A stretch of 64,000 bases of DNA. Source: Scalesia atractyloides. Taxonomy: Eukaryota; Streptophyta; Magnoliopsida; Asterales; Asteraceae. A program made the position numbers and the translations under genes. Under the pieces are notes generated by a model. That model saw nothing but the letters and a program-made list of their open reading frames with translations. It was not told the origin of the DNA and did not search any database. Below are positions 12,401 through 22,912 of this stretch, one piece after another (the stretch's first letter is position 1; every line of letters begins with the position of its first letter). The stretch lies in contig CAMTDV010000023.1 of the NCBI GenBank assembly GCA_947069175.1, forward strand, positions 92,555,576 through 92,619,575, written 5' to 3'.

Positions 12401-12967
12401 TCTTTTAAAGGGGGTCAACTCGTGAATTTGATCCGTTTAGCTAAACGTGTTTGTTTGACCTGATCTGAACCTGTATAGACTAAACCCAAACCCTTGTGAA
12501 TAATGCAGGTGTTTCGTCATCTTGTCGATAAAGTGAACTGCCGATTACTATTCGCAACACATTACCATCCGCTCACAAAAGAATTCGCCACCCACCCACA
12601 CGTTACATTACAACACATGGCATGCACATTCAAACCCGTATCCGATAACTCATCGTCAACCGACCAACGGTTAGTTTTTCTCTACCGCTTAGCTGCTGGT
12701 GCTTGCCCAAAAAGCTACGGTATGCAAGTGGCGTTAATGGCTGGAATCCCAAAAAAGGTGGTGGAAGCCGCCACAAAGGCGGCGGAAGTTATGAAAACGA
12801 AGATTGGAGTGAGTTTTCGGTCAAGTGAACGGCGGGCGGAGTTTTCGACTTTGCATGAAGATTGGTTGAAAACTATTTTAAGTGTTTCTAAAGCTGATGA
12901 AGATGATATGTTTGATACATTGTTTTGTTTGTGGCATGAGCTTAAATGCTCAAATCAAAAGCTGTGA
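593..12967 (+). CDS. MSH7: DNA mismatch repair protein MSH7 (MutS homologue, 17 exons, frame break in exon 1)
   Basis: Plant-specific MSH6-like MutS protein that pairs with MSH2 (MutS-gamma) to recognise base mismatches in the nucleus. Exons joined by splice sites and frame: 593-952, 2529-3207, 4261-4356, 4501-4556, 4768-4834, 5610-5705, 5820-5951, 6272-6305, 6488-6535, 6654-6853, 7602-7728, 8577-8854, 9782-9976, 10745-11158, 11516-11612, 12261-12388, 12509-12967. The N-terminus has a PCNA-interaction-like motif (QQSILSFLQK). Exon 3 carries the mismatch-binding GKFYELYELDAE segment. Exon 14 has Walker A (TGPNMGGKST) and exon 16 has Walker B/signature (LDELGRGTSTFDGYA). The frame is continuous except for one surplus base in exon 1, probably in the T-run at 827-833. 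Without it the model is 1154 residues, slightly longer than Arabidopsis MSH7; a 39-residue tandem duplication in exon 2 explains most of the excess. Intron 11 is GC-AG. MSH6 is excluded by the N-terminal and ETPG-containing sequence. Confidence 0.95.
953..2528 (+). repeat. MSH7 intron 1: about seven diverged tandem copies of intron and exon-edge sequence
   Basis: A motif like GTACGGTTAGGTTTAATTAA recurs near 1000, 1141, 1490, 1668, 1838, 2085 and 2370. It is followed each time by a conserved block (GAATGCATAAGCATTTGTGT and neighbours). Copies are 150-290 bp apart. Some carry exon remnants: 1381-1466 repeats the end of exon 1 with its GTATAT donor, and 2335-2365 repeats the exon 2 acceptor and first codons. 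The intron therefore grew by repeated duplication of a segment spanning the exon 1 end to the exon 2 start. Confidence 0.8.
2725..2958 (+). repeat. In-frame tandem duplication in MSH7 exon 2 (2 x 117 bp)
   Basis: Two head-to-tail 39-codon units, 2725-2841 and 2842-2958, both begin ETPGTQ and continue through a basic KRVQEDSCNLGS stretch. They lie in the poorly conserved N-terminal region before the mismatch-binding domain. The Arabidopsis protein, as I remember it, has one ETPG unit there. The reading frame is preserved and the copies differ at scattered codons, so the duplication is not brand new. Confidence 0.85.
3287..3733. mobile_element. Foldback MITE, copy A (MSH7 intron 2)
   Basis: The left part (AAAATGCCATTTTCGTCCTT, then tracts containing GGATCC and TTAAGTCAGG) returns as its reverse complement in the right part (ATGGATGGAGTTAAC, GGATCCAGATGCG, GGACGAAAGT). 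The arms are about 170 bp each around a short centre. Closely related copies lie at 29307-29710 and, decayed, at 22368-22633. No coding capacity is seen, so this is a non-autonomous DNA element. Confidence 0.75.
4946..5395. mobile_element. hAT-type MITE with 8-bp target duplication (MSH7 intron 5)
   Basis: The ends are perfect 13-bp inverted repeats CTATGCAGTTAAT. The element is flanked by identical 8-bp direct repeats CTCTTAAA at 4938-4945 and 5396-5403. The interior is rich in ATATCGGT/ACCGATAT palindromes and has no ORF. An 8-bp duplication is typical of hAT transposases. Confidence 0.85.
6403..6443. repeat. (ATT)n microsatellite
   Basis: About thirteen ATT repeats with one interruption, inside MSH7 intron 8 just upstream of exon 9. 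Confidence 0.85.
6865..7202. mobile_element. Candidate short inverted-repeat element (MSH7 intron 10)
   Basis: The stretch begins TAGAGGTGG and ends CCACCTCTA. Between them is a TIR-like, GGGTTGTA and CCCAACCTAACC-containing non-coding sequence. No convincing target duplication is seen, so the boundaries are tentative. Confidence 0.4.
7994..8494. mobile_element. MULE-type MITE with 9-bp target duplication (MSH7 intron 11)
   Basis: Flanked by perfect 9-bp direct repeats ACCGGCCAT at 7985-7993 and 8495-8503. The termini TAGGGGTGTGCAC and GCTCACCCTT are imperfect inverted repeats, and subterminal tracts of TTTTTCGGTT are frequent. There is no ORF. A 9-bp duplication is typical of Mutator-like elements. 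A second, inverted copy is at 8972-9493. Confidence 0.85.
8972..9493. mobile_element. Second, inverted copy of the same MULE-type MITE (MSH7 intron 12)
   Basis: Starts AAGGGGTGAGCAG and ends AACCGAACCGTGCACA, the reverse orientation of 7994-8494. Flanks AAACTTTCT (8963-8971) and AATCTTTCT (9494-9502) match at 8 of 9 positions. The extreme end of one terminal repeat is missing. Exon 12 lies between the two inverted copies. Confidence 0.75.
10110..10559. mobile_element. GAATTC-rich MITE (MSH7 intron 13)
   Basis: Ends are TTAAGGGTGTTCA and TGAACACCCCTAA (inverted, 12 of 13). The subterminal regions are dense in CGAATT and GAATTC. No ORF and no clear target duplication are seen. Confidence 0.65.
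10609..10644 (+). pseudogene. Exon-14-like fragment inside MSH7 intron 13
   Basis: These 36 bp match exon 14 positions 10985-11020 at 32 of 36 bases. Both encode LWHPYALGESGG; all four differences are synonymous. The open frame extends some way on both sides but has no other similarity to MSH7. It sits just downstream of a MITE and ends near a second copy of GAACACCCCTA. Confidence 0.7.
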
Positions 12968-14845
12968 AACTATGCTGCTTCCCTCGGGATCTAATTACTA
13001 AAACGGTTAAGTATTCAAACTTCATTCAAGAATTGATGAAAACACGTTGGACGTATTACAACAATAACAAGGTAATCTGAACCTATGAGTACATGGTGTC
13101 AGAAGCGGTTATTTTAAAATCATTGAGTTGTCAACCATAGACGTGAGTTGTCTATAAAAGCTCATCTTCTCCACCAGCATTATAGAAACTCCACTCTCCG
13201 CCAAACAAAATTATTCCTAGTGGGAGCGGGTGGTACTTGCCAACAAACCACGACATCCGAAGTACAAGTTGATTGGCCTCCACTAAATTGTAATTGTCAA
13301 GGGTCTTCTTCAGCTCTTTGTGTGAAAGAGATATCCACTACAAACTCAATGGGCTCAGTTAGTTGTTCTATCAATCAATCTCAAAGTGAGTTCTAAAAGA
13401 TTTATTTGTTTCTACTTTCGCTACAACCAAACCTTATTGTCGTTCACACGAGAAAATCATAATCATTTTTTAATAAACAAACAAAACTCAGGATTTAGAC
13501 TAAGCACGAGAAAATCAAGTTTCATGTTGCCTCGACGTTTCAAATTCCATACTTTTTGAAAATGCAGTATGAAAGGTCCCAAAAACGTTAGCAACCACTT
13601 TCCACATTTGTACCAGGTCCAAAGTAAAAAACGAATAACATTAGAAAACACAAAAAACTAAGTACTACAAGACGTTTCTCATATAGTCATACTTGCACCA
13701 ACTTGTAACATATAAAACGTCTCATACTCGCATCAAGCGCCATTCTTGCTATATTTAAGATATTATATCAGTCACTCGTTGTGGCACCTTATCTTCGTAT
13801 TGTCCACTTGTGACCTATAGGCCATATCAAAGTATGATCCCCATACGTCATATTTCCATCTTTCTAGTTACGAATCCAAGCTCGTACCACTTTCGTATTC
13901 TGCCAAGTTAAACAAATTACGTAACTTGATTGACTACTTTCGCACTTGACAAACATTAAACAATTCTTCCACAAACTTTTGTACGTGAAATTTAAAAAAA
14001 AATACGATTTTGTTGTTTGTTTTTGTTTTGAAAGAGTTTAGATACGTGCTTTGGCTATAATGATTGGCAGCTTAACATGACTCATTTTGTAGACTCATGT
14101 CCATAGTTTGAGCCATCCAATTTAAATCAGAATCATCCCCTTAAAACTTTGGCACACACCAATTTCACCTTTGTGTGTGTGCATAAATAATCAACCCCCT
14201 TGTGTCTTATGTTTCAAATTGGAACGAACGCTAGGTGGTTGAAAGCGCTAAGAGCACTCAAGCCGCAAAGGGTGAGTCTTGGCCCTAGACTCAAGACACT
14301 TAAAAGTGAGAGCTTGTTTGATCAAAACACACAAAATATAAAAACCATTTTCAAGGGTTTGACATGGTTTAGGCTAGTTTACAACCATTTTTATTTCTTG
14401 GACCAACTTTAGATGTTCCGACTGGAATTTTGGCCGGTCTCTGGCCTAAATCTCGCCGAAGCACCATTGTATCTCTTCCACTGTCGCATTTGCTTCCCTC
14501 TCCTGTGGCCAAATACATTTGTCATTGGAAGTTGTGCCATCCTCAAGCCTTCCACACAACGATGCATGTCGGTGGTATGTAGGACGAAGAATGGTACAAT
14601 GCGGAAGCCTTGAGCGTTTCACCCCTGAAATTTAACCAAATCAACAACATCCATCTTCCATGTGTGAAGAAAACAGTTTTTTAGATCAAATACAAACACA
14701 TGTGACAAACTTTCATCATTCTGTTTGCTATATGTCAATATGTTGAAAGCTGGATTTCTACAATTACAATATAATTTGGTGTGATAAAATGGATTTCTAT
14801 TGAGTTAATTGATGAAGGAAAAGTGAAACAACCAGTTTAGAGGTT
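12968..14845. other. Intergenic between MSH7 and U1
   Basis: The 3' flank of MSH7, then AT-rich DNA. Short ORFs at 13148-13396, 14200-14412 and 14413-14613 show no recognisable domain, no codon bias and no splice-supported extension. I see no RNA gene or clear transposon here. Confidence 0.5.
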
Positions 14846-14897
14846 ATCCCACATCGGTGGGAAGAGGAAGCAAATGAGGAGTGAAGCTGTATAAAAA
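14846..14897 (+). promoter_or_regulatory. Plant snRNA promoter: USE plus TATA box
   Basis: The upstream sequence element ATCCCACATCG (14846-14856) matches the plant USE consensus RTCCCACATCG exactly. A TATA box (TATAAAAA) starts at 14890. The 33-bp gap is the spacing of Pol II-transcribed plant snRNA genes; Pol III U6-type genes have about 10 bp less. Transcription would start about 30 bp downstream, at the 5' end of the U1 sequence. Confidence 0.9.
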
Positions 14898-14919
14898 CGA
14901 AAAGAGGCTTTTGGGTTAC

Positions 14920-15082
14920 TCACTTACCTGGATGGGGTCAATGGGCGATCAAGAAGGTCCATGGCCTAGGTTGGTGACCTCCATTGCACCTAGGAGGGGT
15001 GCCTGCCTAAGGTCGGCCCAAGTGGTTGAGCCTACGTCATAATTTGTGGGAGTGGAGGCCTGCGTTCGCGCGGCCTCTACCT
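14920..15082 (+). ncRNA. U1: U1 spliceosomal snRNA
   Basis: U1 RNA base-pairs with 5' splice sites in the nucleus. The 5' region has ACTTACCTG, the splice-site recognition sequence. The stem-loop I loop GATCAAGAAGG (U1-70K site), the stem-loop II loop ATTGCAC (U1A site), the Sm site ATAATTTGTGG and the final stem GGAGGCCTGCGTTCGCGCGG follow in the proper order, giving about 163 nt as in other plants. The two extreme 5' bases read TC rather than AT, which may be genuine or may shift the start by one or two bases. Promoter elements at the right spacing suggest an active gene. Confidence 0.93.
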
Positions 15083-15122
15083 AATGTTTAATTTTATAAT
15101 ATAAAATTGAGTTGGCAATTGA

Positions 15123-15318
15123 GTGAGGGGTGCCTGACTAAGGTTGGCTCAAGTGGTTGATCTACGTCATAATTTGTGGCAGTGGAGGCCTGTGTTCCCG
15201 CATGGTCGAGTTTAACGTAAATACATTTGTGGCAGTGGAAGCCTGTGTTTGCGCGGCCTTAATGTTTAGTTTTAAAATGTAAAATTGAGTTGGCAATTAA
15301 GTAGCGGCCTCTGCCTAA
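15123..15318 (+). pseudogene. Truncated tandem U1 copies
   Basis: Three 5'-truncated repeats of the U1 3' half follow the full gene. One at 15123-15206 starts in the stem-loop III region and keeps the Sm-like motif. One at 15224-15260 starts within the Sm-site region. One at 15302-15318 has only the last stem. The second and third, like the full gene, are followed by the downstream sequence AATGTTTARTTTTA and by GAGTTGGCAATT. They lack promoters and 5' ends, so they are pseudogene fragments made by tandem duplication. Confidence 0.85.
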
Positions 15319-17436
15319 TGTTTAGTTTTAAATTGAGTTGGCAATTAAGGAATCAACCGAATAGCAACAAAGCCTACAAGGTAGCTTTCCCGTGAGAGCT
15401 TACCTTGCTCACTAGTACAACGCATCGTGTACCACGTAGACTCTGTTCCTATCCGGTTCATTGCCATATGGATCATATAAAACTGAACAGCAAGCGCTCG
15501 CTTACGGTACAAAAAAAAACTCTATTGCGAATTTTATACGACTACGTCGAGAAAACCACAAACAAATATGGTACCGATGTTTAGATGTTAGCGGTTCAAT
15601 TCCTCACACTAAATAAATAAAATTAACTATATTTGACCCTTTCGAATAACACTTTTATTGAATCATAGATAAAAATAAGCACGTAGTAATAGTAAATTCG
15701 GAAACAAAAAAGATAAAGGGAATTAATTTCGCCACGTTGAGAAAGCCATAAAAAGGAATAAATATGGTACTGGTACCAATGTTAGATGGTAGTGGTTCGG
15801 TTTCTCACGATGTATTGCAATCTACAAGACTTTATCTGTAGGCAACTAGATCAATCGTTAAGGAAATCCCAAACTGCGCAGATTTGGTAACGACAATGGC
15901 TTTTGTTCACATCTGCTGGCGCAAATATTTTTGGTTCTAAAAAAGAAATAGTTCGAGAAGGTTCAATTGTCTGAAATGAATCTGTAAACTCGTGGATTTA
16001 TGGACATCAAGTTTGTAAAAAGCAACTGCTCCAAACAAGATGTACAAATTTAAAAAAGCTAAACAACAATTACCAGATGAACATTCTGATTCATCATGTG
16101 CTACAAGATTTGTTACTTTATATCTAGAAGATGGTTTTTTCCTCAAGATAGTATTGTTGTCTAATCCTCTGGCAGCAGAAGCATTATTGTAAAAGTCAAC
16201 AGCAACAGCAACTCGGCGATCTTACATCCAAGCTACATATAAAGAACTGATAACGCATTAATCACATTATTATCTAGTAATTATTATGGTATATAGAAGA
16301 AAACTAATACAAAAAAACCAAGATTAAACCACATTTGTCAAGTTTTGAGGATTTATTCCTGAACCAATTAGCACTTCCTGTAATACTGTCACCTCATCGA
16401 TTCAAACCCTATTACTTGAATATGGCTGGGATTACCCTAACAGATCGAACGTTTATAATGAAGAGAAAAACTTTTTTGTTAAAACTCATCTATAGCTAAA
16501 TAGGGATTAAAAGACACCTACGGTATTTCTTTCAAATGGTTGTTTTTGTAATCATAGTCGAAGCACTAATCATTTATAAAATATTTAAAATGAAAAGAAG
16601 TGTTTCGGATGAACTCAAACTGACACTGTACATGAAAATCAATTGTCATGGCCATAACACCCGCACATTACATAGAGCCGGGGAAATGTTTAAAACAGTA
16701 ATAAAGGGCAACTTTTTTGAAGTATTTAAAAAGGGTCATTTTGACGTAAGTATGTTTCCCTTTTAAGCAAACACTCGTCTTTGGGTCAAAATGACCCTTT
16801 TCAAGTGTTTTAAAGTAGACTACGTTATTAGGTCAAAAAATGAAGTATAACATCTAAATAAACTATTCATTCTTACAATTGTCCCTAAAATTAAAAACAC
16901 TTTGTATGTTCAAGAAAAAAAAAATAGGAAATCCCATTTTATTATATAGAAGTCAAAAAATGGTTAACATACTAGTTATATCAGGCCATGATGTATAGTA
17001 AATAGATAAAGAAGAACAACAACTAACAGTATATGTATCAAAGATATCATACTTTTCATCTAACTATGACGGTGTATCTGTATACGCCCACCGCCACACT
17101 CATTCAACTTGTGGGTCGCTACCAAACCACCCGTGGATATTTGATACTTTGGCATATCACATGTATGGTCCTTCAGTTCAAATATCTAATAAAGACTCAG
17201 CATCCCTCACAAATGATCACAGCTTTAAAGAAAGATACATTATATAATATCATTACATTAACAACGGCACCAAGCTCTACCATTGTTGTTTATTATTCCC
17301 TTAAGTTAATGTTTCCATCTAGCATTTGTTAGATATACCGGTGTAACATTTTTTAATTGGATTTTCTATACGAAGATACCATGTATAATATACTTCAAGA
17401 AAGAAAAAACTAACACAGATCAAAGACATACCTCTT
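15319..17436. other. Intergenic between U1 and the desulfhydrase gene
   Basis: AT-rich DNA with two related segments of about 80 bp (15530-15625 and 15727-15815; shared ATATGGTACYG and TTAGATGKTAGYGGTTC). A short inverted repeat of AAGGGTCATTTTGAC lies at 16734-16748 and 16779-16795. No gene is recognisable. Confidence 0.45.
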
Positions 17437-18759
17437 TCAGTCTTGAAAAACTTTACACGTAAAACCAGACGAAACAAGACTGCAAACAGCATCCCTAAAT
17501 CTATAATAATCATCAACCGTGTTATAAATCTGATGCGAAATTCTAGCATACCCCGTAACCACATCCACTTCCCCATCAACCGGCTGCCGATAATAAATTG
17601 GAACTTCAACCTTAAAACAATCCCGCAAATGCTTCCTCAACTTCAACGCATCCGACTCACTCCCAATCCCCACACAAACCGGCAGCCCAACCATCGCCAT
17701 ACTCGCACACATATCCAACGGGGTTCCAAGATTCGTCCCCCACGCCTCCACCAACATCTCCGCCATCTCACAAACCTTCTCGTGATTCCACTTACGTATC
17801 CCGTCAATCCCGTTCTCAAACCGGTTCACAAACTCCAACGCGTCCGGTACAACCAACTGCGCGCTGTAATCCCGCGTACCCACCCACGAACTCTCGATAG
17901 CTATCCCGTTCCCGTACTCATGCGACACCACCGGATGGTGTAAATTCGACATTTCCGGATTCCGACAATGCAAAAACGCAACTGAAGGCGGACAAAACAT
18001 CCACTTATGCAAGTTACTCGTGTAAAAATCCGCCCCGATATCCTGCACGTCGACCTCAATCGACCCGATCGCGTGTGCGGCATCAACAAAAATACAATCT
18101 ACCCCTTCATCCCTACACATTTGAACTAACTCTTTAACCGGAATAACTACCGATGGCATAGATGTAATATGATCAATAACAGCTAACCTAACTTTCCTAT
18201 TATTCATTTTCCCCAAATTCAACCCATTTCTAAACGCTTTAATAATCTCATCATTTGAATAAACAGGATAGGGCATTTTAACCTCGATGACGTCACCTCC
18301 AGAGCGTGTGACGTAAGCCTGCACGGACTTCTTAACGGCGCCGTAAGCGTAGTGGAGCATGATGGCGGTGTCGCCGGAGTTGAATTTGTTGTCGAAGAAG
18401 CTCCATTTGACGTGTTGCAGGACGATGGCGGCGCCAGTGGTGGCGTTGTCGATGATGGAGATCTCGTTGACGTGATTCGCGTTGATTAGAGTTTTGATGA
18501 CGTCACGCGAGCGTAATATGGAGGGTTTGAGATGGTTTAAATAGAAGTCGTCTGGTTGTTGGAGGAAACGGAGGTGGTAACGGCGTTGCGAGAGGATGAC
18601 GGAGTTAGGGACGGAGCCGAAGCTGCCGTTGTTGATACGGGCGATGGTGGGGGAGTGGTGGGAGAATTCGGAGCGGATGGTGGTGGGGGTGAGTGGGGTG
18701 AGGGTGGTGCCTTTTTGGTCGTCGGAGTGGTGGTGGTCGGAGAGATTGTTGGACGACAT
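17437..18759 (-). CDS. LCD: L-cysteine desulfhydrase, PLP-dependent (class V aminotransferase fold)
   Basis: Intronless gene for a 440-residue protein closely matching plant L-cysteine desulfhydrase (Arabidopsis LCD type, also annotated isopenicillin-N-epimerase-like). The family degrades L-cysteine to hydrogen sulfide, pyruvate and ammonia. Visible features are an N-terminal polar leader, INNGSFGSVP near residue 42, the PLP-binding VDAAHAIG (D226, H229) and SNLHKW with the Schiff-base lysine K252, followed by WVGTRDYSA. The length is normal and the frame intact. The first ATG is chosen because the conserved part begins about 25 residues later and no other ATG lies between. No plastid transit peptide is evident. 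The window's other genes do not bear on its function. Confidence 0.92.
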   Translation of the reverse strand: MSSNNLSDHHHSDDQKGTTLTPLTPTTIRSEFSHHSPTIARINNGSFGSVPNSVILSQRRYHLRFLQQPDDFYLNHLKPSILRSRDVIKTLINANHVNEISIIDNATTGAAIVLQHVKWSFFDNKFNSGDTAIMLHYAYGAVKKSVQAYVTRSGGDVIEVKMPYPVYSNDEIIKAFRNGLNLGKMNNRKVRLAVIDHITSMPSVVIPVKELVQMCRDEGVDCIFVDAAHAIGSIEVDVQDIGADFYTSNLHKWMFCPPSVAFLHCRNPEMSNLHHPVVSHEYGNGIAIESSWVGTRDYSAQLVVPDALEFVNRFENGIDGIRKWNHEKVCEMAEMLVEAWGTNLGTPLDMCASMAMVGLPVCVGIGSESDALKLRKHLRDCFKVEVPIYYRQPVDGEVDVVTGYARISHQIYNTVDDYYRFRDAVCSLVSSGFTCKVFQD

Positions 18760-18975
18760 TGTGACGGTGGTGTTGTGGTGGTGAGAGAGTTGGGTTAGAA
18801 CGGTTATATTTGTATGGAAGTGGTTGATGAGTCAGCAAAGTTAAAAAAAAAAAAGAGTATAAAAAATGTTATCAATAAAATAATGATACTCCTTTTTGCC
18901 TATTTGTTAGGGTAAAGTACAAAGGGGAACACACCATGAAAACAAGTATATGTAAGTGTAGATGGGGTTAGAGTT

Positions 18976-19107
18976 GCATGTATGCATGTATGTATGTATG
19001 TATGTATNNNNNNNNNNNNNNNNNNNNNNNNNNNNNNNNNNNNNNNNNNNNNNNNNNNNNNNNNNNNNNNNNNNNNNNNNNNNNNNNNNNNNNNNNNNNN
19101 NNNNNNN
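18976..19107. other. (ATGT)n microsatellite running into a 100-N assembly gap
   Basis: Repeats of TATG/ATGT occupy 18976-19007 and run directly into exactly 100 N (19008-19107), the conventional placeholder for a gap of unknown size. The microsatellite probably caused the break. Confidence 0.95.
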
Positions 19108-21567
19108 TTTATAGTGGAAAAGGGGAATTCCCCATGTGTCACGAATTAGATGGTTGGTAGGGGCTTTTGACAAGGGGCGGAACAGAAATTTTGTGTAGGG
19201 TGGATAAAATTGGGGTTTGGGTTTAAAAAATGGGTCACAAAAAAACGATGATAAATACATTTGTACTTATAAATAATAATGACATAACTTGATTACAATT
19301 GTTCTCTACATGCTTTCATTTTTTTGGAAAAAAACCCTAGAATACAAAAATTTTTTAAATTTGGGGTCAACAAAAATTAAAATTTTAAAAAATAGAAAAG
19401 GGGCGATCACAAAAATAAAAAATAGGGGTCATATCAAGGAGATGAGAGCAAAACCCTTGGGGCAATCACAAACTTCGAAGTTCAATTAAAAAACCTTTTG
19501 TTTATTGCTAATGATTTAAAAAAATTTTTTTCAAATGGGGGCATGGGGCATTTAAAAAATGGGTTTTGTAACTACCCTATTTTTTGGTTTTTGGGGTGGG
19601 AAAGGTGGGGTGCCCAACCCCCCAATTGCCCTTTCCCTCCGCCATGGTTGTTCACCCAAGTCGAGTTGAATCGAGCGGAATTTTGCTTGTGCTTTGCTCA
19701 TTTACAAACCCACCGAGTCGATTGACTCATTTACAGTTGAGCTAGAAAATCAAACGAGCATTTCTCGAGTATTAACTTTCAAAGCAAATGACAAGCGTTT
19801 TGGACAACATTGTTGCCTAGTGAGCAATCAAGTTTATGAAGCAAAAAAAAAGCAATGGTACAAAAATAATACATAAATTGAAGTTTAAACATCAATGTTT
19901 ACGTGTTGATGGTGAATTGTACGTAAACTTTGTGGAGTCGTGTTCGAGCTGTTTAAAAGCTTCCTCTAAAATCAGATTACAAGCTTAATCAACAAATTAC
20001 AAAAAGAGGGCAATGAATGAGGCAACGCCGTACCTATGAATCGATTAGGGCAGAGGATGAGGTTGAATCCGTTGAGCAAAGAAGGCGAGAGTGTGAAACT
20101 CGAAATTCGAATTAGGGTAGAGAACGAGACATGCAGGAGTGTCGTAAGCTTGCAAGTTGTAGCGTCACTTAGAGAATTAGGGAGACTTGCGTAAAACGAT
20201 TAAGACTTGCAATGTACTAGAGCATTAGGTATTTTGGTTACATACTATTTGTTAAGGGGCTAATTGGTTTTATTGGGTTAATTAGGGGCATTGTGCTAGT
20301 ATACTATGTAAAAATATAATCGTGTGTATGTGTATATAAACATTAAATAATAATTTGAGCCAACTGAGTAAGCGAACCTTTGCTCACGCTTGGATTGTTT
20401 TTCAAATCGAAGCGAGTCGCTCGGGTCATCTACAACCGAGCAGAAATGAAACTGTTGGAAATAATTGGACCAAACCTGCAAAACACACAAGGATTTTGTG
20501 ATTAACTCAATCACGACTCTTCCTTCTTTATTAATATTGAACCAAAACAAAACAACCAAAGAATTACATACCCTAACACGTCTATTTATACTAAAATAAT
20601 TACTTGCTAAACAAGCTATCCTAAACCAATACGAACTCTAACGCCTAATTAACCAATAAATAAAAATAACCAGATAAACGTATTAAATCATACTAATAGT
20701 TATCTCTAAACAACTCACTAATATTTATTATTTTCTTCTTTTTATTGGCTCACTCATCTTTATCTTTTCCTTTGGTTTATCTCATACCACAATATTACCC
20801 GAACCATTAGGATTAAACCTTCAAAACGAACATTTTTCAAGAGTGGTGAGCAATTCAAATAACCCTAGATGACTGGCAGAATTCTAACTAGTTCTCCACA
20901 TAATTTTTCTACAAAACTATCATGCTTTTTTATATAAAAAAATGGCCTAGTCTAGCTACCTTAGCAAACAAAATCTCCCCAAATCACATTGTTTGTATGA
21001 AAATAAGTGTAGGGATTTTTTTTATTTGCAAGAGAATTATTATTTTTCTTATTCATAAGTTAATGTTCTAGATAGTTCAAAAAAATAATATTTTGTTTAA
21101 TTTGTAATTTCCAACAATGTAAAAGGAAAACCATTTTTGGAAGATACATAAGTTTTAAAATTACTACAGTTTCAAACTTGTATTTTTTTAGTCAAAGTAC
21201 AATGTCGTAACGTATCTAAATTCCTATAAATAGCAGCATTGTTCGAATTTCTTTTAGATAGGATAACACATGTATTAATACTTAATAAATTAATTAAATA
21301 GTAACTGATCGAGCAATAAATGAATTTGTAACTAAAGTCTTACAAACAGGCTTTAGAAAATGACGTGGATGTATAACAAAATGTTGATAAAAATGGGACG
21401 AAAAGTATGCATTTATGAAAAAAGCCAGTAATGCATCATGCTTTTTATGGATTTAAAATTGTTATTTTCTAAATGTTATTCAAACTTCTTTAGAATTATT
21501 AGTTTTTCCGAGCCATATATAGTATGTCTCATATTGTTTGAATCTTCAAAAATCACCAAACCACAAG

Positions 21568-21721
21568 CAGGGGCGGACCTATCTTATTGGTAGGGGTAAC
21601 CTCCGTTACCCTTTGGCGTTCCGACGTAGTGTAAATTTTTGAAAATTTTGATATTTTTTTGATTTCGTTACCCTTTTTCTATAAAACGTTACCATACGAA
21701 AATTTTCTGGATCCGCCACTG
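21568..21721. mobile_element. CAGGGGCGGA-type MITE (hAT-like)
   Basis: Begins CAGGGGCGGA and ends TCCGCCACTG, imperfect inverted repeats. The interior has GTTACCCTTTGGCG and GATTTCGTTACCC shared with copies at 23507, 31911, 59412 and 60206. Flanks CCACAAGC and GCACAAGC suggest an 8-bp target duplication. About 154 bp, non-coding. Confidence 0.75.
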
Positions 21722-22367
21722 GCACAAGCGAATAACATTCCTACTCAATTATATGTTAAAAAAAAATATTACAAAAGTTCAAGATCAATGATATTAAATA
21801 CTATTAGTACATTAAAATCCTATATAATTAATACAATCTAAATGCAATATATACACATGTCTAGTTTTTTATTTCACATGTTTCCTTCTGTACCTAATTT
21901 ATTTATAAATAAATAACTAACTATATCATATATCACAATTCACAATTGTGTAACACGAAAATTTATTTTCCGTGTTTCTTCTATCTCATTTGAAGAAACA
22001 CCAGATCAGGATCTATCGGAATAGATCTTGGTACGTGGTATGGTTTCTGATGTGAAATTTAATCTCCTGTTTGATCGTTGATGTGAAGATCTTCGTCCGG
22101 AATCACCGCAAAACCGAAAACCGCCGTTTATATCAAATTTATTATAAATAAATAAGTAACTAACTATTTTCTGCGTTTCTTTTATTTCACTCTTTCAAAT
22201 TTTATTCTTATTTTCGTAAATATATCCAATATCAATTTATGTTTTACAAAACTTTAATTTCATTACTAATTATTTAACAATTTTTTCTCTAACCTACCCT
22301 AATTTTCAACCTAGTTTTTGTAACATAACACAATTTAATCATACAAAGTTTTGCATAAAAAATATAG

Positions 22368-22633
22368 AAGTAAAATGTCATTTTCATCCTTAAGGTTGAC
22401 CACTTTTACGACTTTCGTCCAAAGATGCCATTTTCATCCAAAAAATTTGAAATCTTGTCATTTTTATCCCTAAGGCTCAAATTCGATGCACGAAAGTCGC
22501 AATAAATTGTCAACCTCAAGAATGAAAAACGGAAAAAAAAACAAAGGTGAAGGACTGAAATGTAAAAAAAATTATGTTAAAAGAACAAACAAGCATGCCC
22601 AAACCTAAAGGATGATTTGGTATTTTACTTCGA
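22368..22633. mobile_element. Foldback MITE, decayed copy C (upstream of the LEA-2 gene)
   Basis: Begins GTAAAATGTCATTTTCATCC and ends GGTATTTTACTTC. It shares ACGACTTTCGTCCAAAG and GAAATCTTGTCATTT with copies A and B but lacks much of the centre. It ends about 280 bp before the LEA-2 start codon. Confidence 0.6.
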
Positions 22634-22912
22634 ACATAAAAAAATTAAAAAAATCAAAATAACCGAAAACAATCAATGGGCCCAATATTTTGGCCCCCTA
22701 CTATTTAATACAACTCAGCCGAAATTATCACTCACCTCTGACACAAGTTGTTCACTTTAAGGTTTTGTTTAAGGTTCCAAAATCCCCATTTACTCTTCAC
22801 ATGAAACGGTCGCTTTCCATTCCCACCGTTATCGCTCCTTAATCTCTCCGAAACACCTTCAAACCCAAATCCCCTCAATTATCGCCACCTTATTTTCTCC
22901 AAACAAAAAAAA

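Larger units (their letters stand above)
18760..22367. other. Intergenic with gap, low complexity and one MITE
   Basis: The desulfhydrase promoter region, a 100-N gap, then a long AT-rich stretch. Short ORFs (for example 19289-19489 and 19694-19876) have no recognisable content. A CAGGGGCGGA-type MITE is at 21568-21721. No gene could be supported. Confidence 0.5.

Noticed and set aside
593..12967. MSH6 instead of MSH7
   Set aside because: The domain core could suit either, but the N-terminal ILSFLQK, ETPPEK and ETPG segments and the exon structure fit MSH7.
13148..13396. 82-codon ORF after MSH7
   Set aside because: No recognisable protein family on either strand; too weak to call.
17443..17943. 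166-codon plus-strand ORF
   Set aside because: Antisense shadow of the desulfhydrase gene with a low-complexity, Arg/Pro/Asn-rich translation.
18556..18798. Gly/Val-rich plus-strand ORFs
   Set aside because: Shadows of the 5' end of the desulfhydrase gene.
18900..19260. ORFs crossing the N gap
   Set aside because: Artefacts of undetermined bases.
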